A stretch of 6,466 bases of DNA from an uncultured Bacilli bacterium. GTDB lineage: Bacteria; Bacillota_I; Bacilli_A; RF39; UBA660. The DNA lies in assembly GCA_944332505.1 (NCBI GenBank), contig CALVKC010000063.1:1-6466 (forward strand), in the 5' to 3' direction. Below, piece after piece: positions 1 to 6,450 of the stretch (the stretch's first letter is position 1; each line of letters begins with the position of its first letter). The notes under the pieces are model-generated. The model saw only the letters and a program-made list of their open reading frames with translations, had not been told where the DNA came from and did not search any database. The translations under genes and the position numbers were made by a program.

Positions 1-1554
1 AAAATGCGTTATCAATCTGAAAGAGACCAAACAATACAGGAAAGAATAAGACAAGATTATGAATCATTAGAGCAATTTATTCAAATGCTTGCAGCAACCC
101 AAGCTCGAATTTTTGATTTCCAAATGCATTTAATGATAACAGCAGATAACAAAGAAGAATTAGAACTTAAAAAAATACAAGTTCGCAGTTATTTAGATGC
201 AATGGGAATGAGAGCGGTTGCTTTAATGTTTGAACAAGAAAAAGCATTGAAGTCAATTTTGCCTATATTTCCACCACAAGATATTGAAAATAGGATAGGA
301 ACCCCAATCCCATCAGTAACAATTGCAGCAATGTATCCATTTGTATTTGATAGTATTAAAGATCCAGGTAGTTCCACACTTTTTGGTATGGATGAATCTG
401 GGGGAGTAATTCTATTTAATCAATTTTTATATAAAATTCAAAAAGAAAATAATCGTAACAACGCCAATTTAATATTATTAGGAACATCAGGAAGTGGAAA
501 ATCAACTGCAGCTAAACTATTAATTCGAACTCATATTAGAAATGGCTTAAAAATAGTATGCGTTGATCCAGAAGGAGAATTAGAAGAAATGGCTAATTCT
601 TTCGGAGGAGATTTTATTGATTTAGGTAAGGGTGGAGATTTTGGAATGATTAATCCACTAGAAATAGTAATTGATGCTGATGAAGAAGAAATTTCACAAG
701 GATTAGGTTACACTGTATTAACAAGAACGATTCAACAAATTAAAGCTTTTATGAAATATTATTCACCTAGTATTGAAGAAGATGTATTATCTATGTTTAG
801 TGAAGTAGTACAAGATACATACAAAAGATATAAAATAGATTTTGATACAGACTTTACAAAGCTAACTAGTGAAGACTATCCTACATTTGAAGATGTTTAT
901 GCAACGATAAAAGGAAGACTTTTATCAATGACAGATGCAACACATGAAAGAGATGTAATGGAAAGACTAGAGTTAAAAGTAAGACCATTAATTAATGAAT
1001 TAAAATATTATTTTACAGGCCATACAACATTATCAATTGAAAGTGATTTTATAGTATTTAATATTAAAGAACTAATGAACAGTGATGAAAACATTAAAAA
1101 TGCTTTGTTTTTTAACGTACTAAAATATGCATGGGGTTTATGTCTTGATAAAGATATAGATACAGTTATGATGGTAGATGAAGCACATGTTTTATTAGCT
1201 GGCCATAATGAATTAGGAGCAGAATTTTTAGCTCAAATGCAAAGAAGAAGTAGAAAGTATAATACAGGAACAATAATTATTACGCAACAACCTACTGATT
1301 TTGCAGCCCCAAACATTATAACCCATGGTAAAGCAATATTTGATAATGCAGCATATTATTTGGTTATGCAACTACGTAAACAAGCAGTTGATGATTTAGC
1401 TCAATTAATTGATTTAAATGAAGCAGAAAAAAATGCAATAAAATATTATAATCAAGGAGAAGGATTATTTGTTTGCGGAAACAAAAGAATGCAAATTAAA
1501 GTAATACTAACACAAGAAGAACTTGATTCATTTGGTTCTGGCGGAGGGTTTTAG
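1..1554 (+). CDS. virB4: VirB4-family conjugation ATPase (5' partial)
   Basis: This is the cytoplasmic or membrane-peripheral AAA-type ATPase that powers T4SS assembly and DNA transfer. Numbering from the first in-frame ATG at base 4, the Walker A motif GTSGSGKST is at residues 160-168 (Lys166), a VDPEGE motif at 187-192, INPL at 216-219, and Walker B VMMVDEAH at 388-395 (Asp392, Glu393). The conserved QMQRRSRKYNTG and ITQQPTDF motifs follow at 411-433. Residues 1-150 resemble the second half of the CagE/TrbE/VirB4 N-terminal domain. The frame is open to the left edge (codon AAA at bases 1-3) and only about 160 residues precede Walker A, where full-length relatives usually have considerably more, so the ATG at base 4 is probably internal and the true start upstream. 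The C-terminus ends in a Gly-rich GSGGGF just before TAG. The gene lies 4 bases before a peptidoglycan hydrolase gene, and a coupling protein gene follows, which supports a conjugation role. Family assignment is secure; the exact start is unknown. Confidence 0.94.
   Translation, partial: KMRYQSERDQTIQERIRQDYESLEQFIQMLAATQARIFDFQMHLMITADNKEELELKKIQVRSYLDAMGMRAVALMFEQEKALKSILPIFPPQDIENRIGTPIPSVTIAAMYPFVFDSIKDPGSSTLFGMDESGGVILFNQFLYKIQKENNRNNANLILLGTSGSGKSTAAKLLIRTHIRNGLKIVCVDPEGELEEMANSFGGDFIDLGKGGDFGMINPLEIVIDADEEEISQGLGYTVLTRTIQQIKAFMKYYSPSIEEDVLSMFSEVVQDTYKRYKIDFDTDFTKLTSEDYPTFEDVYATIKGRLLSMTDATHERDVMERLELKVRPLINELKYYFTGHTTLSIESDFIVFNIKELMNSDENIKNALFFNVLKYAWGLCLDKDIDTVMMVDEAHVLLAGHNELGAEFLAQMQRRSRKYNTGTIIITQQPTDFAAPNIITHGKAIFDNAAYYLVMQLRKQAVDDLAQLIDLNEAEKNAIKYYNQGEGLFVCGNKRMQIKVILTQEELDSFGSGGGF
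1543..1547 (+). promoter_or_regulatory. Shine-Dalgarno for the hydrolase gene
   Basis: GGAGG lies inside the last codons of the VirB4 gene, 11 bases before the GTG at 1559. It decides the start of the next gene: a TAA stop in that frame occupies 1556-1558, directly before the GTG, and the next in-frame ATG is about 140 codons later, after the membrane segment. The spacing is slightly long, and the arrangement suggests translational coupling to VirB4. Confidence 0.7.
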
Positions 1555-1558
1555 GTAA

Positions 1559-3358
1559 GTGAATGAAGACAAAAATAACAAATTATTAGTTGATAATGAA
1601 GAAATAAAAAGAAAAAAAATTGAAAGACTATATCATAATCAAGATACAATAGATGAAGATGAAACTGATAACGATGAGTTAGAAGAAGAAAATGATGAAA
1701 ATAATGAATTAGATGAAAATACTACTGAAGACGATCAAGAAGATTTAGAAGAAGATAATGAACAAGATAATAAAAATCAAAATAAACCAACAAATATTCA
1801 AAAAGTAGAGAATGTATATAATAAAGTAAAAAAAGCTAAGAATTTAGCAAAAGTTGGTGCTTTTATAATTGCACACTGGCCGATATTTCTTGCAGGTGGA
1901 GCAATTTTATTGTTTATAATTTTAATAGTAATTATTATAAGTGGTGGAGCGACAAGTTCAAAAAAATATAGTCAAATGATTGGCTTAAATGGATATGAAT
2001 ATTTAGAACTTGAAAACTTGTGTGAAGACATATACGTATATAACACAAAAAATGATAGTGATGGAACATACCCACTAGAAGAATATATTGCAGGTGTTGT
2101 TGCAGCTGAAGTCGGAATGATGAATGATTTAACAACATATGAAGTATTTGCTGTAGCAGCAAGAACATATGCTTTAAATCGTTTGAAAAATTCTGATTCT
2201 TGTAGTATTGAAGGAAATGAAAATGCTCAAGCTTTTAGACCAACGACTGATGAATTAATACTAGAAGCAGTAAGCAATACAAAAGGCTTAGTAATAACGA
2301 GAGATAAAGACTTATTTTCAACGATGTATGATGCATTTTGTTGGGAAGAAAAAGACGATTCATATTATTATTTATGCCAGGGAAATTATGAAACAGGTGA
2401 ATCATTAAAAATACCAATAGAATGGGCAAATGAATATGTAGCAAAATGGAGTGATCAAGCATTTTTAGACAATCCCAAATATTTGTCACATGGTCAGGGT
2501 ATGAGTCAACATGGAGTTTACTATTTATCAGCATCTGAGTCATGGACTAGAGATGAAATTTTAACCTATTTTTATGGTGATGATACAAAACTTATGTCGA
2601 TTTATCAAACATTTATGTATAATGGTGAATATCCAATTAATCCAGATGATGAACTATATCAAGGATTACAATTTTTAGCAGGGACGAGTTTAGAAGAATT
2701 ATTAACTTCTAGTGGTTCATCAGTAGAAGAATACAATTCATATTTAGCATCAGTAGTTGAAACTGAAGGTGTTGGAACAAGAGGAGCTGTAGTTGGTTCA
2801 GCAGTTACTTTAATAGGATCACTCGCCAACATGGGATATAAATTAACATATCAATGGGGTGGTAAATATTATTACATTGGTTCAAACCCTTCATGGGGAT
2901 CTTTATCTAGTGATACAGACTATTGGTGTACTAATTATGCTCAACATTATCCTGAAAAAAGCACATGTACTACTAATTATCGATGGACAAGTTTTGACTG
3001 TAGTGGATTTGTCAATTGGGCAATAATTAATGGTTTTCAATTTAGCAATTTTGCTCAAATGGACGCGGCAGGAGCTTATCAATATACAGCGGATGGCTAC
3101 TATACAGTTTATTTGAAAGCAAATGAAGCAGTATGCCTACCGGGAGACGTATTATATAATGATGGCCATATAATGCTAATAGTAGGTTTAGATGATGCAA
3201 ATAAACGATACATAGTTGCTGAATCGACAGGTTCAAGATTAAATACAGGCTATGGAGGAGTAATATTAGATTATGAATCGTATGGTAATACCAAATATAA
3301 ATGTCGTAGTTTAGAAAACATTTATAAAGAATATAGTGGAGGCCAAGATGAAGATTAA
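1559..3358 (+). CDS. Membrane-anchored SpoIID–NlpC/P60 bifunctional peptidoglycan hydrolase
   Basis: Probable T4SS cell-wall hydrolase of 599 residues, starting at GTG. Residues 1-80 are very acidic and low-complexity. A lysine-rich stretch (82-98) precedes one transmembrane segment at about 100-128, so by the positive-inside rule the acidic tail is cytoplasmic and the enzyme domains are outside. Residues 155-345 match the SpoIID/LytB domain: LEEYIAGVVAAEVG (173-186), AVAARTYAL (198-206), NTKGLVITRD (240-249), HGQGMSQHG (311-319) and a DEILTYFYG end. SpoIID proteins are lytic transglycosylases that cut glycan strands; Glu184 aligns with their catalytic glutamate. Residues 420-585 form an NlpC/P60 cysteine peptidase domain, expected to cut stem peptides: YQWGGK (431-436), nucleophile Cys481 in FDCSGF, general base His537 in DGHIML, and Glu555 near the usual third polar position. 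About 45 residues separate WGG from the Cys, with Cys457 and Cys470 between them. It sits directly after virB4, the neighbourhood where Orf14/CwlT-type hydrolases occur in other elements. Domain calls are firm; the conjugation role is inferred from context. Confidence 0.92.
   Translation: MNEDKNNKLLVDNEEIKRKKIERLYHNQDTIDEDETDNDELEEENDENNELDENTTEDDQEDLEEDNEQDNKNQNKPTNIQKVENVYNKVKKAKNLAKVGAFIIAHWPIFLAGGAILLFIILIVIIISGGATSSKKYSQMIGLNGYEYLELENLCEDIYVYNTKNDSDGTYPLEEYIAGVVAAEVGMMNDLTTYEVFAVAARTYALNRLKNSDSCSIEGNENAQAFRPTTDELILEAVSNTKGLVITRDKDLFSTMYDAFCWEEKDDSYYYLCQGNYETGESLKIPIEWANEYVAKWSDQAFLDNPKYLSHGQGMSQHGVYYLSASESWTRDEILTYFYGDDTKLMSIYQTFMYNGEYPINPDDELYQGLQFLAGTSLEELLTSSGSSVEEYNSYLASVVETEGVGTRGAVVGSAVTLIGSLANMGYKLTYQWGGKYYYIGSNPSWGSLSSDTDYWCTNYAQHYPEKSTCTTNYRWTSFDCSGFVNWAIINGFQFSNFAQMDAAGAYQYTADGYYTVYLKANEAVCLPGDVLYNDGHIMLIVGLDDANKRYIVAESTGSRLNTGYGGVILDYESYGNTKYKCRSLENIYKEYSGGQDED
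3338..3342 (+). promoter_or_regulatory. Shine-Dalgarno for the lipoprotein gene
   Basis: GGAGG within the 3' end of the hydrolase gene lies 5 bases before the ATG at 3348. It favours that ATG over the in-frame GTG at 3336, which would overlap the Shine-Dalgarno itself and add four residues (MEAK) ahead of a normal lipoprotein signal. Confidence 0.8.
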
Positions 3359-4103
3359 AATATTAATAATAATATTAGGTATATTTTTACTAACAGGTTG
3401 TACTGCAAACTATACAATGGAAATTACCAAAGATACATTTGATGAATCAATAACAATTGAAGCATACACAAATGATTTATATGATAAAAATAGTTTATAT
3501 GCATCATTTAAAGAAGAGTATCCAGTATATATTGACCAAGAATTTATGTATTATGATCCAAACAATAAAAATGAAAACTATAGTTATTATACTAAAACAT
3601 ATCAAGAATTATCAAACGGCTACTTGTTTAATTATCGTTACAATTATAAATTAAAAGATATAAATAGAGCTAGAGCAATAAACATGGTTTACAAAACGAT
3701 AAGTATTGGATATATAGATGAAGAAGACTTTTATTATATTTCATTAAAAGATCCAATAATATTTATAAATAATAATGAAATAACAAGTATAAGTATTAAT
3801 TTAATATTTGAAGATGCAATAATTATAGAAAATAATGCTGATAATATAAATGGTTCTACTTATACTTGGAATTTAAACCCTACAGAATTAAAAGATATAA
3901 ATATAAAATATAGATTTGAAGATGAGGAAGAAGAACCAACCCAAACTCCTGAAGAACCAAGTGAGGAAAAACCAAATAAAGAAGAAGGAAGTGAAGTAAG
4001 TAGTTGGGTTAATGAAAACAAGGTATTAATATACGTTGGAGTATTTAGTATATTAATAGTATTAATATTAGTAGTAGGGGTAATTAAATTTAAAAAATTA
4101 TAA
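3348..4103 (+). CDS. Lipoprotein with an additional C-terminal membrane anchor
   Basis: A 251-residue envelope protein of unassigned function. It starts MKIK, then a hydrophobic stretch, then the lipobox LTGC with Cys18 as the predicted diacylglyceryl-modified residue after signal peptidase II cleavage. Residues 19-190 form the exported part, rich in Tyr, Asn and Ile, with a segment (about 145-190) that reads as beta strands and contains NADNINGSTYTWNL (163-176). That pattern resembles LppM/DUF3153-like bacterial lipoproteins, a weak resemblance recognised by eye. Residues 191-216 are an acidic Pro/Glu linker, followed by a transmembrane helix at 226-246 and a basic KFKKL tail that should stay in the cytoplasm. 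The start at ATG 3348 was chosen because GGAGG lies 5 bases upstream; an alternative GTG at 3336 is less likely. The gene overlaps the hydrolase gene by 11 bases, so the two are very probably co-transcribed and coupled. Position suggests a channel or surface accessory protein; this is inference. Confidence 0.85.
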   Translation: MKIKILIIILGIFLLTGCTANYTMEITKDTFDESITIEAYTNDLYDKNSLYASFKEEYPVYIDQEFMYYDPNNKNENYSYYTKTYQELSNGYLFNYRYNYKLKDINRARAINMVYKTISIGYIDEEDFYYISLKDPIIFINNNEITSISINLIFEDAIIIENNADNINGSTYTWNLNPTELKDINIKYRFEDEEEEPTQTPEEPSEEKPNKEEGSEVSSWVNENKVLIYVGVFSILIVLILVVGVIKFKKL

Positions 4104-4111
4104 TAATTTAA

Positions 4112-4141
4112 TTGTTAAAATATAATTATTTATTGTATAAT
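4112..4141 (+). promoter_or_regulatory. Putative sigma-A-type promoter before the coupling protein gene
   Basis: A perfect -10 box TATAAT at 4136-4141 is preceded by TTGTTA at 4112-4117 (4 of 6 matches to TTGACA) with an 18-base spacer. Transcription would begin near 4148, leaving a short leader before the ATG at 4165. The only intergenic gap of any size in the window is here. Because the gap is almost entirely A and T, chance matches to a -10 box are easy, so the call is tentative. Confidence 0.45.
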
Positions 4142-4150
4142 ATAAAAAAG

Positions 4151-4159
4151 AAAGGAGGT
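4151..4159 (+). promoter_or_regulatory. Strong Shine-Dalgarno for the coupling protein gene
   Basis: AAAGGAGGT is close to a full complement of the 16S rRNA 3' end and sits 5-6 bases before the ATG at 4165. It is the strongest ribosome binding site in the window and fixes the start codon. Confidence 0.85.
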
Positions 4160-4164
4160 AATTT

Positions 4165-6450
4165 ATGAAATTTAAAATAGAGCCAAAAGATTTATTAATG
4201 TTTTGTATTTATTGTGTTTTATTATTATATTTATGTGCAATTGCAGTATTAAATGTAACTTCATTTGCTCAAGAAGGAAAATTTTATGGATTACTTCCAT
4301 TTAAAGCTTTTACGGGTAGTTATTTACCTTTAACATTATTTTTATTTATAGCATCTCTTGTAGCAATCTTTGCCAGTGTATCATCATACATTTTCAAAAG
4401 AGAAAAAGGCAGTCATGGAATAGGATTAATTGTTAAAGAAAAATCTAGCGATGGATATTCTAAATGGTCAAGTGAAAAAGACATTAAAAACCAATCTAAA
4501 GTAGAAAAGGTTAGCCCTTTAAGTGATACTTTGGATGCTGCGGGAATACCTCTAATAAACAATGGTAAAGAAATGTGGGTAGATAATGGAGAATATCACA
4601 ATTTAGTAATAGGTTCCACTGGTAGTGGTAAAACTGAATGTTTAGTTAAACCAATGGTAAACTTACTTGCTAAAAAAGGTGAAAGTATGATTATTACTGA
4701 CCCTAAAGGTGAAATATATAAATATAGTGCCGCGTATCTACGTAGTAAAGGATACAATATAATAGTTTTAAATTTTCGTGAACCATTAAAAGGTAATTCA
4801 TGGAATCCTCTAACATTGCCATATAAATACTATAAAAGTGGTAATCAAGACAAAGCAATAGAATTACTAGATGACGTAGCATTAAACATATTATATGATC
4901 CTAGTAACAAATCAGAATCAGATTTTTGGGAAAAATCTTCTGCGGACTATTTCTCTGGTTTAGCATTAGGTTTATTTAAAGATGCCAAAGAAGAAGAAGT
5001 TAACTTAAATAGTATTAACGCAATGAGTACAGTTGGTGAAGAAAGATATGCAACAAGCAATTATATTAAAGAATACTTTAATATGAAAGGTGAAACATCA
5101 AATGAATACATATTTGCTTCATCGGTAATAAATGCTCCAACAGATACAAAAGGTGGTCAACTTTCAACATTTAGGCAAAAAATAAGAAAATTTTCAACAG
5201 GTGAAGCATTAAGTGAAATGTTATCATATAGTGACTTTGACATGCGAAAAATTGGTGATGGTAAGACAGCGATATTTATGATAATTCACGATGAAAAGAA
5301 AACTTATCATAGTTTAATGACTATTTTTATTAAACAATGTTATGAAACATTAATTGATGCAGCACAAGAAAATGGTGGTAAATTACCAGTAAGAACAAAT
5401 TTTATATTAGATGAATTCGCTAATATGCCACCACTTAAAGATGTAGATGCCATGGTATCAGCAGCAAGAAGTAGAGATATAAGATTTACATTTATTATTC
5501 AAAATTTTGCACAATTAAATGATGTTTATGGTGATAATGTTGCTGAAATTATTAAAGGTAATTGTGGAAATATAGTATATTTGATAAGCACAGAAATGAA
5601 AGCCTTAGAAGAAATAAGCAAGATGTGTGGTGAAGTAAAGGTAACTGATGAAAAAGATAAAAATGCAACAAGGCCTTTAATATCAATAACAGATTTACAA
5701 AAGATGAAGTTATTTGAAGCAATAATAATAAGACTTAGAATGAGCCCATTTAAGACTAAATTAGAACCAGATTTTAAAATGAACTGGGGAATAGAAAGAG
5801 AAGAGGAACCATATCCAAGCCGCAATCAAAGAAGAGTAGAAATATTTGATTTAAAAAAGTTTGTAACTGATGAAAAGAGCAAAAAAATGGCAAGTATGGC
5901 TGATAATCCTTTTAACAATGTCAATCCTTTCATGCCAAGACAAGAAATGAATCCATTCGGTGGTTTTTCATCAACTCCATATAAAAACAATAATTTTGGT
6001 AATATGGATATTGATGCATTAATGAAAGATTTGGATAATAAATTTAAAGAATTAGACAGAAAGGAAGCTGAACAAAAGCAAATTAATAAAAATAAATTCT
6101 TTGATATAGATGAAGAAATAGAAATGCCAAAAATAAATAAATCAAAAATTGAACAAGAAAATATAAATAAAATTGATCCATTTGCTTCATTTAATAAATT
6201 TAATACCAAACCATTTATAAAAGATAATGAGGATAAAAAGGATTCATTTACTTCAATTAATGATTTTAATACTAATCCATTTATAAAAGAAGAGATTTCC
6301 AAAGAAAAAGTTGAAACACCAAAAGAAGAAATAAAAACTGTAAATAATGAAAATAAACCAATAATAAATATAGACAGTGAAAGTAAAATAATAGATGACA
6401 ACGTAATTAGTGACGATGAATTCTTTGATGATTTCTTTAATGATGAATAA
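4165..6450 (+). CDS. virD4: VirD4/TraG-family type IV coupling protein
   Basis: A 761-residue inner-membrane ATPase expected to recruit the relaxase-DNA complex and deliver it to the T4SS channel. Two transmembrane segments lie at about 9-31 and 53-76, followed by a cytoplasmic motor. Walker A is GSTGSGKTE at 150-158 (Lys156). Family hallmarks follow: ITDPKGEI (177-184), NSWNPL (211-216), Walker B FILDEFANMPP (413-423; Asp416, Glu417), SAARSRDIRFTFIIQNFAQL (432-451) and KGNCGNIVYL (464-473). The region between the Walker motifs, roughly 225-400, would hold the all-alpha domain that in TrwB/VirD4 relatives helps substrate recognition. The conserved motor ends near residue 555. About 200 further residues form a hydrophilic tail with NPF/xPF motifs, a short charged possible coiled coil (about 615-645), a 22-residue tandem repeat and an acidic Asp/Phe-rich end (744-761). 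This tail makes the protein longer than many Gram-positive coupling proteins. It has its own strong Shine-Dalgarno and a possible promoter, so it may be expressed partly independently of the three upstream genes. Family identity is secure. Confidence 0.95.
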   Translation: MKFKIEPKDLLMFCIYCVLLLYLCAIAVLNVTSFAQEGKFYGLLPFKAFTGSYLPLTLFLFIASLVAIFASVSSYIFKREKGSHGIGLIVKEKSSDGYSKWSSEKDIKNQSKVEKVSPLSDTLDAAGIPLINNGKEMWVDNGEYHNLVIGSTGSGKTECLVKPMVNLLAKKGESMIITDPKGEIYKYSAAYLRSKGYNIIVLNFREPLKGNSWNPLTLPYKYYKSGNQDKAIELLDDVALNILYDPSNKSESDFWEKSSADYFSGLALGLFKDAKEEEVNLNSINAMSTVGEERYATSNYIKEYFNMKGETSNEYIFASSVINAPTDTKGGQLSTFRQKIRKFSTGEALSEMLSYSDFDMRKIGDGKTAIFMIIHDEKKTYHSLMTIFIKQCYETLIDAAQENGGKLPVRTNFILDEFANMPPLKDVDAMVSAARSRDIRFTFIIQNFAQLNDVYGDNVAEIIKGNCGNIVYLISTEMKALEEISKMCGEVKVTDEKDKNATRPLISITDLQKMKLFEAIIIRLRMSPFKTKLEPDFKMNWGIEREEEPYPSRNQRRVEIFDLKKFVTDEKSKKMASMADNPFNNVNPFMPRQEMNPFGGFSSTPYKNNNFGNMDIDALMKDLDNKFKELDRKEAEQKQINKNKFFDIDEEIEMPKINKSKIEQENINKIDPFASFNKFNTKPFIKDNEDKKDSFTSINDFNTNPFIKEEISKEKVETPKEEIKTVNNENKPIINIDSESKIIDDNVISDDEFFDDFFNDE
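5905..5958 (+). repeat. Cluster of three NPF motifs in the coupling protein tail
   Basis: The encoded tripeptide Asn-Pro-Phe occurs at residues 581-583, 587-589 and 596-598 of the coupling protein, within 18 residues. A fourth NPF is at 704-706, with DPF at 671-673 and KPF at 682-684. The surroundings are low-complexity and probably disordered, so these may be short binding motifs. No function is established from the sequence. Confidence 0.6.
6175..6288 (+). repeat. In-frame 66-base tandem duplication in the coupling protein tail
   Basis: Two direct copies start at 6175 and 6241. Over their first 48 bases (6175-6222 against 6241-6288) I count 41 identities. The copies encode DPFASFNKFNTKPFIK (residues 671-686) and DSFTSINDFNTNPFIK (693-708). 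The 66-base period keeps the reading frame. The remaining 18 bases of each unit have diverged. The duplication lies in the disordered-looking tail and should not affect the ATPase core. Confidence 0.75.

Noticed and set aside
4..6. ATG at base 4 as the true VirB4 start
   Set aside because: The frame is open to the window edge, no upstream Shine-Dalgarno can be seen, and the N-terminal VirB4 domain would be too short. The gene most likely begins outside the window.
2235..2543. Open frame of 102 codons on the minus strand
   Set aside because: It is antisense to the conserved SpoIID-like domain, and its His/Leu-rich product resembles no known protein, as expected for a shadow frame.
3336..3347. 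GTG at 3336 as the lipoprotein start
   Set aside because: The GTG overlaps the GGAGG Shine-Dalgarno that correctly serves the ATG at 3348, and starting at ATG gives a standard lipoprotein signal peptide.
1559..3358. Hydrolase as a sporulation SpoIID protein
   Set aside because: The NlpC/P60 fusion, the long acidic cytoplasmic tail and the position between virB4 and virD4 do not fit the chromosomal engulfment protein.
4102..4130. Inverted repeat AATAATT / AATTATT after the lipoprotein gene as a terminator
   Set aside because: The stem is only 7 A-T pairs with a 15-base loop and no clean T-run follows. It is too weak to be an intrinsic terminator and is expected by chance in such AT-rich DNA.
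5826..6401. Open frame of 191 codons on the minus strand
   Set aside because: It lies wholly antisense to the coupling protein tail. The long antisense frame follows from the biased AT-rich codons there; its product is Ser/Leu/Ile-rich low complexity and no convincing ribosome binding site was noticed.
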